A DNA stretch of 21,992 bases from a virus: IMG/VR virus record IMGVR_UViG_3300021963_000731, positions 1 to 21,992 of that record; one strand, given 5' to 3'. A model generated the notes under the pieces. The model saw only the letters and a program-made list of their open reading frames with translations, did not search any database and had not been told where the DNA came from. The position numbers were made by a program, and so were the translations under genes. Of this stretch, positions 5,660 through 13,256 are shown one piece after another. Position 1 is the stretch's first letter, and the number at the start of each line of letters is the position of its first letter.

Positions 5660-7330
5660 TTAACTTTCTTTTCTTAGGTTGCTTTCGTAGTATTCAAATC
5701 GATCGTGTGTGATTGGAGTTGCAAGAAGTAGAGCACTTGTAAGATTTCCCGATTTAGTTAACTGAAAGCAATGCGACATCCAAGTTTGCTCGAACGGTCT
5801 GGCCCACTTGGTATTTAAAAACATTTTTTTATTTCCTTCTCGGGATACCATCTGCGGCCAATTACAATAGTAGATCTCACCGTCTGCGTAAGCTATACCC
5901 TCTAACGATCTGATAGTATTAAATTCGGTTCTCGGTGCGTTTGGATCTAACCCCTGTTCAGGCAGTCTGTTATAATCTGGAAAATATGTAGCTCTAACAG
6001 GCTGTGGCACATTGTACCAGGCCCATTGAGTAGAGTTATTACCATAAACCTCGGTAAAGCACATCTTAAGAAAATCGTATCTACCTTTTAGCATTATCTT
6101 AAGTGAATTAGTAATAAGATCAGGTACATGCTGTCTGAAACCGTTAGAGCATATCTGATTATTAGGAGGATTTAAGAACATATCATCCTCTAAAAAGATA
6201 TAAAAATCAGAATCCGATGTATCAAAATGTTCTGCAGCAAATTGCCTACCGCCGCATATGCCAATATTATTCGCCATCTCTATTTGTATAAAGTCATACT
6301 TCGTACAAAGTTCGGTGTACGCTGGTATCTTTGATTTGTCGGTTGAATTATTTATTAGTATTTTTCTGCACTTGTCAAAGTCTTGTTGCCGTGACCATGT
6401 AATACAGGACCGTTCAAACTGATCTGGGCTATTAAAGGTTAGAGTGTATACTGAAATCTTATTATCCTCCACCTGCTTCACAGGTGGTATTGAGTACTCA
6501 GGTATTAACTTAATGTCGTTGTTTTTCATATCTTCGAAAAACTTATTAAGTACGCCGTCACCGTTTATTGTGCTTCTCCTGAAGATATCAGGCTTCAGGT
6601 AAGCCATTACCGTGAAGATAGATTCTTCTGTTCCCATATACCCGGTCGTTAACGTAGATTTTAGCAGACCATGATAGTATGAATTATATTCTCGTATAGT
6701 GGACTTATGACCGCCAAATATTCCGCCTCTGCACACATATTCTACATTTTCGGTATTGCATAGTTCGTTCATTTTTGGTCGTGAGAATCCATGTATCTCC
6801 GGACCGGTTGCATAAGGAAATGATACAAACAAGAACGGATCCAGATATTTTGTAATTTTATCTAGTACCTTATCATGCGAGAAGTATCCCGGGTGAACCG
6901 TGTTAGTTATACCTCCATCAACCCACACAAAGTAATCAGTATTAAATGGGTTGAATATGGTGGCATCGTTCAGTAAGAAATACTTTGACATCACTAGAGG
7001 GTTATACATCTCTAGTGATGCTTGAGCTGAGTCTTTTAACCAGCTAGCCTGAGCTAGCCATTTTTCATCTGTACGGATCTGCTGTACATCTGAGTAAAAG
7101 TCGAATTTTCTGAACCAGTCAACTTCCCGGGTAATTACCCGGTGATTAGATAACGGTGTAATTTCATCTCTGTATTGATCCTCCACGTATACCAGTACGT
7201 TACTGTCTTTTAAGCTGGCAAGAAGCTTGTTAAAGTTAGTAAGATAGTGCTCAAATGGTCGCTTAAACCCTTCGCCTGCATTATCGCGACCAATATTCCA
7301 TATACCGGTTACTATAGTAAGATTTGACAT
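5660..7330 (-). CDS. Two-domain glycosyltransferase: HtrL/YibB (WlaTC)-like plus GT-A
   Basis: This 556-residue protein appears to join two sugar-transfer domains. Residues 4-270 resemble the HtrL/YibB/WlaTC family: the opening TIVTGIWNIGR, a YL..F..L segment near 29, NVLVYVED at 44, FVWVDGG at 134-140 with an acidic metal-type motif, and RGGIFGG at 201-207. Residues 292-540 resemble a GT-A (family 2-like) transferase: ISVYTLTFNSPDQFERS, KILINNSTD, NIGICGGRQFAAE and FLEDDMFL at 379-386, where EDD replaces the usual DxD nucleotide-sugar site. There is no membrane segment, so both halves would act in the cytoplasm on a soluble or peripheral acceptor. It is the last gene of the seven-gene cassette, two bases after the methyltransferase stop. 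The N-terminal family call is moderate and the GT-A call stronger. Donor and acceptor are unknown. Confidence 0.8.
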   Translation of the reverse strand: MSNLTIVTGIWNIGRDNAGEGFKRPFEHYLTNFNKLLASLKDSNVLVYVEDQYRDEITPLSNHRVITREVDWFRKFDFYSDVQQIRTDEKWLAQASWLKDSAQASLEMYNPLVMSKYFLLNDATIFNPFNTDYFVWVDGGITNTVHPGYFSHDKVLDKITKYLDPFLFVSFPYATGPEIHGFSRPKMNELCNTENVEYVCRGGIFGGHKSTIREYNSYYHGLLKSTLTTGYMGTEESIFTVMAYLKPDIFRRSTINGDGVLNKFFEDMKNNDIKLIPEYSIPPVKQVEDNKISVYTLTFNSPDQFERSCITWSRQQDFDKCRKILINNSTDKSKIPAYTELCTKYDFIQIEMANNIGICGGRQFAAEHFDTSDSDFYIFLEDDMFLNPPNNQICSNGFRQHVPDLITNSLKIMLKGRYDFLKMCFTEVYGNNSTQWAWYNVPQPVRATYFPDYNRLPEQGLDPNAPRTEFNTIRSLEGIAYADGEIYYCNWPQMVSREGNKKMFLNTKWARPFEQTWMSHCFQLTKSGNLTSALLLATPITHDRFEYYESNLRKES

Positions 7331-7332
7331 AT

Positions 7333-7959
7333 TTATTTCTGCTTACAAACCCAAGCGACATTCTCGAAAACCTCCTGCTTATACGATGACAGACAATTAT
7401 CCAGGCAAGCCTGATTAATATCATCATCCGTGATCTCGCACCAATTCCATACCTTGTGATCGATATACTCCTTAAAAAATGTTCTATCTCGAGCATAGTC
7501 ATGAGCTAATATAAAATCGCCAGATTTTATATATTTAGCTAGTGTACGAAATTCGCCAATCTTGTATCCTCCGTCACAAAGCACTATAGTAACGCCGTCG
7601 CCCTTAATGTAATCAGTAATGGAATGATCTGCGTGATACCAATCAGCAGAAAAGACGTTCTCGACTCTAATATCTATGCCGCGATTTCTTATATCATCGT
7701 ACCAAGGGTGTGAGTGAATATCATATGATAGTATTTTCGTCTGTAATTGTAGCTCATCACAGCATATCTTTAAAAATGTCGTAAATCCACCTAGTGCAGT
7801 TCCGATCTCCAGAATCCGAGCTGGCTTAACTTCAGCTAAAAATCTATAAAATACTTCATATGCGCCGTGAAACTGTTGTGCAGCATGCTGCTGAAATGCA
7901 GATATGCTATCGCTTGTCTCTAAATTAGACCGTCTAGTTATATGCTCGTCAATATTCAT
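7333..7959 (-). CDS. SAM-dependent methyltransferase, Methyltransf_24/CmcI-like
   Basis: This class I methyltransferase has a SAM-binding loop ARILEIGTALGGFTTFL, an acidic residue after strand 2 (LSYDIHSH), a strand-4 motif IVLCDGGYK and a following GDFILAHDY. Those last motifs are typical of the cephalosporin-hydroxylase/CmcI-like and Methyltransf_24 proteins found in surface-glycan clusters. I chose the ATG at 7959 (208 residues): a TTAGG lies about nine bases before it. The frame is open to a TTG at 8013, which would add 18 basic residues and shrink the gap to the upstream gene to 14 bases, so that start is possible. It probably methylates a sugar made or displayed by the neighbouring transferases; the substrate cannot be read from the sequence. 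Confidence 0.85.
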   Translation of the reverse strand: MNIDEHITRRSNLETSDSISAFQQHAAQQFHGAYEVFYRFLAEVKPARILEIGTALGGFTTFLKICCDELQLQTKILSYDIHSHPWYDDIRNRGIDIRVENVFSADWYHADHSITDYIKGDGVTIVLCDGGYKIGEFRTLAKYIKSGDFILAHDYARDRTFFKEYIDHKVWNWCEITDDDINQACLDNCLSSYKQEVFENVAWVCKQK

Positions 7960-8027
7960 ACGCTTTAACCTAATATCTCTCTGTAATAGGCACCGATTAG
8001 ATTGTACTTCCAACTTGTTATCATAAA

Positions 8028-8588
8028 TTAAATATCTACTACGCCGGTACCTGTGCAGTGACCAATACTGGTTATATTAAACTTAGTATCGGTAATATCA
8101 TCCCAGAAACTCATCATTTTATTATTTAGGTGAATGTCATCTAAAATTAGAATACCTTTAAATCCTACTGCTTTGATGTGATCTAGAAATGTACGCTCAA
8201 ATGTACCTGTATGCATTGTATCGAGTAAAATTACTGACGATTTTTTAATCAGCTCTTGATATTTATCAGCTAAAATATTATCAACATTAAAGGTAATATT
8301 ACTAGGTGGATCTTCGATATCTAGCTGATTATAAAGATTAAATGAATAAACTCGGTTTGTGTGGTTCGCTGCAAGAGCTAACGCAGAGCATCCTTTAAGT
8401 GTCCCTATATCCAAAATATCTGCATTGTTGATGCACTTAGATATATACGTAAGGAGCCTGTAATGCTCCGCACCTGCAGCTGCAGTATAGTAAGATCTAT
8501 ACTCTAAGCTATGAATTTTTTTACTATAATTCATCTCCAAAGCATTAAGCTCTTCTGCAGTGATTTTACCTATATCGCTATATTGCAT
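8028..8588 (-). CDS. SAM-dependent methyltransferase, Methyltransf_24-like (second copy)
   Basis: This 186-residue class I methyltransferase shows ILDIGTLKGCSALALA (SAM loop), a YSFNLYN strand-2 end and VILLDTMHTGTFERTFLDHI, followed by GFKGILILDDIHLN, the family's strand-5 pattern with an acidic pair. A conserved-looking HCTGTGVVD closes the protein. It shares its general plan with the methyltransferase just downstream but is too divergent to be a recent copy. The YN in place of the usual YD at the end of strand 2 is unusual, because an acidic residue normally binds the SAM ribose there. Its start follows the upstream transferase stop by two bases, so the two are translated together. Substrate unknown; sugar O-methylation fits the context. 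Confidence 0.82.
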   Translation of the reverse strand: MQYSDIGKITAEELNALEMNYSKKIHSLEYRSYYTAAAGAEHYRLLTYISKCINNADILDIGTLKGCSALALAANHTNRVYSFNLYNQLDIEDPPSNITFNVDNILADKYQELIKKSSVILLDTMHTGTFERTFLDHIKAVGFKGILILDDIHLNNKMMSFWDDITDTKFNITSIGHCTGTGVVDI

Positions 8589-8590
8589 AA

Positions 8591-9304
8591 TTAAAATTGC
8601 GTAAATAATTTACCGCTTTTGTCGTAAAACTCAAACATTTGCGGTAAATGCCGCCTAAATGCATCATATTCATACTTCATATCCGATAGCAGTGCAGATA
8701 CACCTATTTCAAATCCATCGGGGTAATTTCTTATATCGTTATGAACAGAGTACCACAGAAATTTTTCCCATTCGTGAACAAAAAGTCTAAACTTCCAGTT
8801 ATTTTTAAATATAAGAAACTGCTCATTCACAACGTGAGCTTCATCCCATTTAGTATGATCGAATACATTATAGTCCTTCAACTTTGTCTCAAAGAAGCAA
8901 TTATGTAGATCTTGCTTGTGATCACCGATTTTAGCAGGTCGCTCAAACAGCATATCTAAACCGCTGCAATCCATATAATCAAATAATTTCAGCACATTCT
9001 CTTCCTTAAAATTTTGTGTCATGCGCCAATCACCGTCATTGTATATAATATAATCGTATCCCTTATCCAGACAGTACTTTAAAGACAGTACCTTTAAATT
9101 TAAAAGAAAGGTGAACCCACTACCACTACCGTGGTACTGCTCGAGTTCTAATACGTCAATATTTATTCTTGGAGCTACTACACAACTACGATCGGTGGTT
9201 ATATTAAAGTCGGCTGAACATCTCTCACTATAGAGTGTGTAGTTATCTATAGAATTACTGAGATACGACTCACCTACTGCGAGTGTTGTAAAGCAATATT
9301 TCAC
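8591..9304 (-). CDS. Putative GT-A glycosyltransferase
   Basis: This 237-residue protein starts with YCFTTLAVGESY, the usual first strand of GT-A transferases of the glycogenin/GT8 or capsule-synthesis kind. YDYIIYNDGDWRM at 83-95 contains DGD (90-92), a DxD-type metal and nucleotide-sugar site. Later features include an ADFNITTD segment near 31, WDEAHVVNEQFLIFKN and an HEWEKFLWY helix. There is no membrane segment. The start codon is GTG at 9304. It is the only start in frame, because a TAA lies eight codons upstream, and it has no ribosome-binding site. A 69-base gap separates it from the GT10-type gene upstream. Donor sugar unknown. Confidence 0.72.
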   Translation of the reverse strand: MKYCFTTLAVGESYLSNSIDNYTLYSERCSADFNITTDRSCVVAPRINIDVLELEQYHGSGSGFTFLLNLKVLSLKYCLDKGYDYIIYNDGDWRMTQNFKEENVLKLFDYMDCSGLDMLFERPAKIGDHKQDLHNCFFETKLKDYNVFDHTKWDEAHVVNEQFLIFKNNWKFRLFVHEWEKFLWYSVHNDIRNYPDGFEIGVSALLSDMKYEYDAFRRHLPQMFEFYDKSGKLFTQF

Positions 9305-9373
9305 GGGACAACGTTTATGTACAAATTAATGTAGGGGTTAAGGTATTCGTCGACAATTCGAAGTTTATTCATA

Positions 9374-10354
9374 CTATGAATCTACGATCTTGTCTAAGAA
9401 GTTTAGGGTATGTTCGTATGACATATACTCAGGTAGTTTATTATCTACATAGATTGGTTCTGTAATATATTTTCTATATAATGTCTCGTCAGTATCAATC
9501 TTCTTTACGAGATCCAGAAAATCATTAAGATCATCGAACTCGTGTAAGTTTATAAACGAGTTAGGATTAAAGTTGTATTCTAGTATATGTTTATTGCCGT
9601 AGAATATAGGGATAGCACCACTTATATACGCATGGAAAATCTTCTCCTGTAAGATATAGGGAGTATTACTATAGTGAATTGCTATGTTAAATTTGAACTT
9701 ACTAAAAAACTGTATCTTCTCCCTATATGTCAACCCATCCATCCTGCCAGAGTAAATTGAATTTAACCATTGATGTCTATCTAGCGTATCTGCTCCAAAT
9801 AAATTTTGGCGCCATGGACCTGAGGAAGATACTGTTTTATACTCGCAAAGCTTATCGAATACTTTACCTCTAAATTCATTATTTGAATTTTGTGTAATAG
9901 AGCAAAATCCAGTATTTCGATTAGAAATCGTATTAAAATCTCTCTGTTGAGTCAACCAGTTGTGCGGTGAGTCTACAATTCGGCATTCATTAAAAAGGGT
10001 CCACACATCGATAGCTCCTGACGGTTGATGTAGATATTTTGGATTAGAGATCTTTTGGTATCCAATAGCCCAATGATTGTCGAGGTGTAGGTTTGAATTA
10101 AAATCGGCTACCTCACCTGATACATACACAAACTTTATATTCTTGTCATTGTGATCGTATAGAAGAGCCTTGCAATTTAAGAACGTATCCATTACATTAC
10201 CGTCATAATGCAGGTTACTAGAGATTACAATATCCGGATTAACTGCATCGATAATTACATTATACTTTTTAGATAGTATAAAAATAAAATACGTCAACCA
10301 GCTGTGCATACCGTGGCCAGAGAAGCTTTCTCTTGATATACGGATAGTCTTCAT
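9374..10354 (-). CDS. GT10-family (alpha-1,3-fucosyltransferase-like) glycosyltransferase
   Basis: This 326-residue protein carries the GT10 C-terminal signature in order: FKFNIAIHYSN (220-230), YILQEKIF (233-240), GAIPIFYG (246-253) and NPNSFINL (263-270). Known GT10 enzymes use GDP-fucose and have a TEK triplet in the second motif; here it is QEK, with the basic residue kept. The N-terminal half is variable, as is normal for the acceptor side of the family. There is no signal peptide or membrane anchor, so it would be cytoplasmic like the bacterial members. Its ATG overlaps the upstream gene's stop (ATGA). The fold and family are well supported. That the donor is GDP-fucose rather than another sugar is likely but not certain. 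Confidence 0.88.
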   Translation of the reverse strand: MKTIRISRESFSGHGMHSWLTYFIFILSKKYNVIIDAVNPDIVISSNLHYDGNVMDTFLNCKALLYDHNDKNIKFVYVSGEVADFNSNLHLDNHWAIGYQKISNPKYLHQPSGAIDVWTLFNECRIVDSPHNWLTQQRDFNTISNRNTGFCSITQNSNNEFRGKVFDKLCEYKTVSSSGPWRQNLFGADTLDRHQWLNSIYSGRMDGLTYREKIQFFSKFKFNIAIHYSNTPYILQEKIFHAYISGAIPIFYGNKHILEYNFNPNSFINLHEFDDLNDFLDLVKKIDTDETLYRKYITEPIYVDNKLPEYMSYEHTLNFLDKIVDS

Positions 10355-11049
10355 AGGGTTAGCAAATGCGCGATCTTTACCGTTGCATCACCAAAGGGAC
10401 CGTTGTCGTGTACAATGTACGGCGATATACCCTTCAGCTTAGTGTTGTCTATACCATCAACAAAATTCCTAGCCTCGAAGGTACTAAAAAAGAACTGTCT
10501 CTTATAATCGAGTATAATATCATCGTGTAGGAGGTATTCTATGGTCCATTTGCCCTGATCATCTATACCCTCCTGATATCGTTCCGTTTTAATTCGAGTT
10601 AAATGGGTGATTATCTGATCTGTATATCCGAAGTAAGTGCCAGAGTTTAGATACTTAGCATCATCAGCTCCTACTTTTTTATCGTATAAATGAGTATAGT
10701 CGGTATTAGGCCAGAGTCCCTTCTCGGCACCAAATATAATCGATCGATCTAGTGCTGTAAATTTTTCTACTATATCAATAGGTGACTTGTAAAAGTTTGT
10801 ATCCTTTGCATCTAAAAATAATATATACCTGTACTTGCCGTAGATATTGTCCGTAATATATTCTAGTAGTTTCTCCACCTTGTAGAAGTACAGTTTATCG
10901 TAGTATGACCCTTCTTGTAGTAAGTTGTTGAATCTTGCTATATGAATATCCTTCTGATCGAAGAACTTTGATGCATTATTATAGCAAAGTGGATAGGCGT
11001 GAACTGGGTAATCAAAAAGAATAGTCAATAAGGCGACGTCTTGTACCAT
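10351..11049 (-). CDS. PLOD/procollagen-galactosyltransferase-like glycosyltransferase
   Basis: This 232-residue protein resembles the glycosyltransferase domain of PLOD (lysyl hydroxylase)/procollagen galactosyltransferase-type proteins. YILFLDAKDTNF (75-86) gives the DxxD metal site, IIFGAEKGLWPN (104-115) matches their vvfsAE..cWP block, YLNSGTYFGY (133-142) matches fLNSGgfiG, and DDQGKWTIEYL (163-173) followed by IILDYKRQFFFS matches the DDQ...lD...iFQ ending. These eukaryotic relatives glucosylate or galactosylate hydroxylysine on proteins, but many bacterial and viral members act on other acceptors. The gene starts 13 bases after the upstream stop and overlaps the next gene by four bases, so it sits firmly in the operon. 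Confidence 0.82.
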   Translation of the reverse strand: MVQDVALLTILFDYPVHAYPLCYNNASKFFDQKDIHIARFNNLLQEGSYYDKLYFYKVEKLLEYITDNIYGKYRYILFLDAKDTNFYKSPIDIVEKFTALDRSIIFGAEKGLWPNTDYTHLYDKKVGADDAKYLNSGTYFGYTDQIITHLTRIKTERYQEGIDDQGKWTIEYLLHDDIILDYKRQFFFSTFEARNFVDGIDNTKLKGISPYIVHDNGPFGDATVKIAHLLTL

Positions 11050-11063
11050 ATATATCGATATAT
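11050..11063. repeat. Perfect 14-base palindrome at a gene junction
   Basis: ATATATCGATATAT exactly fills the space between the ATG at 11049 and the stop codon beginning at 11065. It places a small hairpin or dyad directly before the start codon of the PLOD-like gene, where a ribosome-binding site would be expected. It could be chance in AT-rich DNA. Confidence 0.4.
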
Positions 11064-12316
11064 TAACTTACACCATTACCAATATTGCCGGTGATTCTAT
11101 CACACCATCCCTTACTCACACTATGAGGCCACACCAGCCAGCTGACAGGCAGCACATCCGTTTTAAACTCTCGCCACAACTTACAGTACTTGTCAGGATC
11201 CATCATCATTTGCATAATCTCGCTTTTAGTTGCATCTTCACGATATATATCATTGCCGCTCTTATCTTTAAGTGTTACACACCAAAAATCGTAATCAGTT
11301 TCAGGTACTTGTTCGTATCTAATATCTATACAATGCTTGAAAATTGGGCACAGGTTCTTTTCAAACTCCTCATGAGTCGCATACACCGGGACAGGCAGAG
11401 GCAGCTTATCTAAGGTATGCTTGAGAGCAGCTCGTCTTCCGAAGCATATGCCGGCGTATTCCTCGTACTGAGCTAATGTCCGGGCTGTACCGAAATCATA
11501 TTTACCGAAATCTATATCCTTCTTCTCATTATCCATCTTGAATAACTTACGATTTCTTAAATGTGAATTTGTGTTTCTTATGCCCCAGGTATTATCATCG
11601 TCCCAATGCTTAGTTCTACCTTTACGAGTATATTCATGCCATGCAACTACTCTATGAGGGTGAAACAAGTCGTAGCCGTGGGTATATGCGCGAGCTGCAA
11701 GATTAATCTCTTCGCCGTGAAAGTAATAGTGAGGGTCGTACGGTACTTCGGTTACAAACGATCCTAGAGTAAATGCAAAATGAGCGGAAAAGAATCGTGC
11801 AGGAAGAGGGAGAGTTAACGATTCCCAGTCAGGAATTGCACCCGGTAAAAAGAACACTGCACCTTCAGGTATGAACCTATCGAAGTCCATCTTCCATGGA
11901 ATATTAATTCTACCTGCCGGATCGTTCTCAGGGTCATATGAAGGAATGTATCCTGTAATTAGCGGTTTAGGGTGACCGGCAGCCTGTAAGTCCTTAATCA
12001 TCTTAATGCATGTTTCATCCCATCTATCAGTAAATCGATGGTGCGAATCGAGCATTAATACGTACTCTTCATTTGCATAGTAATTGTTTAGTATCGAACG
12101 AGCCCAACACGTACCATCAGTTAGCGTGTGCGGTATATCGATGATAGTAACCCTAGCATATGACCTTATCTCATCAATTGTATCACTAGAAGCATGCTGC
12201 CAAGCGATACATACGTTAATTTCATCAGGCGAAGCAGCCTTTGCATATAGATCCTTAACCGTATTAACTAATTCAGGATCGCGGTACGCTGCGATTTGTA
12301 CGTATATCGTGCTCAT
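11063..12316 (-). CDS. GlcNAc-transferase-family glycosyltransferase (Skp1-GnT-like)
   Basis: This 417-residue protein matches the family of cytoplasmic GlcNAc transferases typified by Dictyostelium Skp1 hydroxyproline GlcNAc-transferase, which occurs widely in bacteria and phages. It opens IYVQIAAYRDPEL, the family's first strand. YVLMLDSHHRF (85-95) carries the DSH metal site. YYFHGEEINLAARAYTHGY (197-215) is the acceptor and donor block, and HPHRVVAWHEYTR (219-231) follows. Residues 300-417 form a variable C-terminal part not needed for the fold. No membrane segment. It is the first gene of the sugar-transfer cassette. The 36-base gap upstream has a TATAAT (12330 to 12325 on the minus strand) but no convincing -35 box, so a local promoter is only possible. 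Confidence 0.85.
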   Translation of the reverse strand: MSTIYVQIAAYRDPELVNTVKDLYAKAASPDEINVCIAWQHASSDTIDEIRSYARVTIIDIPHTLTDGTCWARSILNNYYANEEYVLMLDSHHRFTDRWDETCIKMIKDLQAAGHPKPLITGYIPSYDPENDPAGRINIPWKMDFDRFIPEGAVFFLPGAIPDWESLTLPLPARFFSAHFAFTLGSFVTEVPYDPHYYFHGEEINLAARAYTHGYDLFHPHRVVAWHEYTRKGRTKHWDDDNTWGIRNTNSHLRNRKLFKMDNEKKDIDFGKYDFGTARTLAQYEEYAGICFGRRAALKHTLDKLPLPVPVYATHEEFEKNLCPIFKHCIDIRYEQVPETDYDFWCVTLKDKSGNDIYREDATKSEIMQMMMDPDKYCKLWREFKTDVLPVSWLVWPHSVSKGWCDRITGNIGNGVS

Positions 12317-12352
12317 TATAGTGAATTATATATCTTATTTTATAAATCAACT

Positions 12353-12829
12353 CTACCCATTTATACCAAAAAGTCTGCATAGAGTTGATACATCATCGGT
12401 ATCAATCTGAACTGATGCTATCTCTGTTACAGTTTCGGTATCGTAGTCACCGTAAGGGTTTTCATCGGAATTATTGACAGCAGGTACATAAGTAGAGGGC
12501 TCAAATTTAACAATATTCCTGCCTCGATCAATGATATGTCTCATTAACTGAAATGTATGAATCTCAGTTTGCGCTCTGCTTACAAATTCCTTAATAACGT
12601 TAAGATTAACCTTACCCGCTAAGTCCTGGAACGGGTTTGCGTAGGTACCGAATACATACAAAGGTATATACTTTGACGCTATAACTGCGCAATCCTTAAT
12701 AACATGGTACGCAGCAGGCTTTTGCACTGTTATTCCATTGTCGGGCTTATCGGCGCATTTTTTACTTGGTCCAAGTAGTTTACCCTCCTTAGCCTTACTA
12801 TTAATACAAACTATCTCTTCAAATGTCAT
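12353..12829 (-). CDS. Hypothetical protein (158 aa)
   Basis: I do not recognise this protein. It is soluble. The first 40 residues are polar and basic, and the middle (YHVIKDCAVIASKYIPLYVFG) is moderately hydrophobic but interrupted by charges. A helical stretch follows (FVSRAQTEIHTFQLMRHIIDRG), then an acidic, probably flexible segment (NNSDENPYGDYDTET) and a closing DDVSTLCRLFG. No catalytic motif stands out. It lies four bases after the dCMP deaminase stop and before the sugar-transfer genes, so it belongs to the same transcript. The ATG has no Shine-Dalgarno; the octamer GATAAATA just upstream (12842 to 12835) overlaps the deaminase's last codons and may be chance. Confidence 0.6.
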   Translation of the reverse strand: MTFEEIVCINSKAKEGKLLGPSKKCADKPDNGITVQKPAAYHVIKDCAVIASKYIPLYVFGTYANPFQDLAGKVNLNVIKEFVSRAQTEIHTFQLMRHIIDRGRNIVKFEPSTYVPAVNNSDENPYGDYDTETVTEIASVQIDTDDVSTLCRLFGING

Positions 12830-12833
12830 ATAA

Positions 12834-13256
12834 TTATTTATCTTTGAGTACTTTAAGTTCTATGCCGAATTCTTGAGCAAGCTGCTTTGTAAGATTATTG
12901 TCGTAGTTAGGCAGCTCGTTAGTATAATATACTTTCTTGATACCCTTCTGAGCAATAAGTTTTATACACTCACAGCATGGCATATGAGTAACAGCCAGGT
13001 AATCAACTTCACCAGGCTTACAGTAATTAAGAACATTAGCCTCCGCGTGTATTACTCGCTTACGTCTACTATCTCGGTCAGACCAATCGATATTGACTCC
13101 AGATGGTGCGCCGTTATAGCCTAAGATAACACTCTTATCTTTTTTTATAGCTACTGCACCCACTTGAACGTACGGATCTTCACTCCTCGCTGAAGCAATA
13201 GTCTTCGCGAGGGTCATTGCCGTAGTCGGCCAATCAAAGCGTTTTCTTCCGGTCAT
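12834..13256 (-). CDS. dCMP deaminase
   Basis: This enzyme converts dCMP to dUMP, the substrate for thymidylate synthase, and so works with the reductase encoded at the left end of the window. The 140-residue length is typical for the family. The zinc site is complete: HAE at 70-72, with E72 as proton shuttle, and PCCEC at 93-97, giving C94 and C97. The usual family context is present (YVQVGAVAIKKD, GYNGAPSG, HMPCCECIKLIAQKG). The start overlaps the end of the nuclease gene by 23 bases. There is no strong ribosome-binding site, so translation is probably coupled to the upstream gene. It is separated from nrdA/nrdB by about 10 kb of other genes. Confidence 0.95.
   Translation of the reverse strand: MTGRKRFDWPTTAMTLAKTIASARSEDPYVQVGAVAIKKDKSVILGYNGAPSGVNIDWSDRDSRRKRVIHAEANVLNYCKPGEVDYLAVTHMPCCECIKLIAQKGIKKVYYTNELPNYDNNLTKQLAQEFGIELKVLKDK

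Noticed and set aside
7960-8013. Longer form of the first methyltransferase from TTG at 8013
   Set aside because: The ATG at 7959 has a better ribosome-binding site, and the added 18 residues are outside the methyltransferase fold. It remains possible because it would close the gap to the upstream gene.
12084-12410. Plus-strand open frame of 108 codons, and another at 11123-11413
   Set aside because: Both are antisense to the well-supported GlcNAc-transferase-family gene, show no family pattern, and have no signals of their own.
5660-13256. DNA base hypermodification pathway (glucosylated or otherwise modified cytosine or thymine)
   Set aside because: dCMP deaminase and transferases are close together, but there is no hydroxymethylase, thymidylate-synthase-like enzyme or DNA glucosyltransferase-type gene, and the transferase families seen usually act on proteins or glycans.
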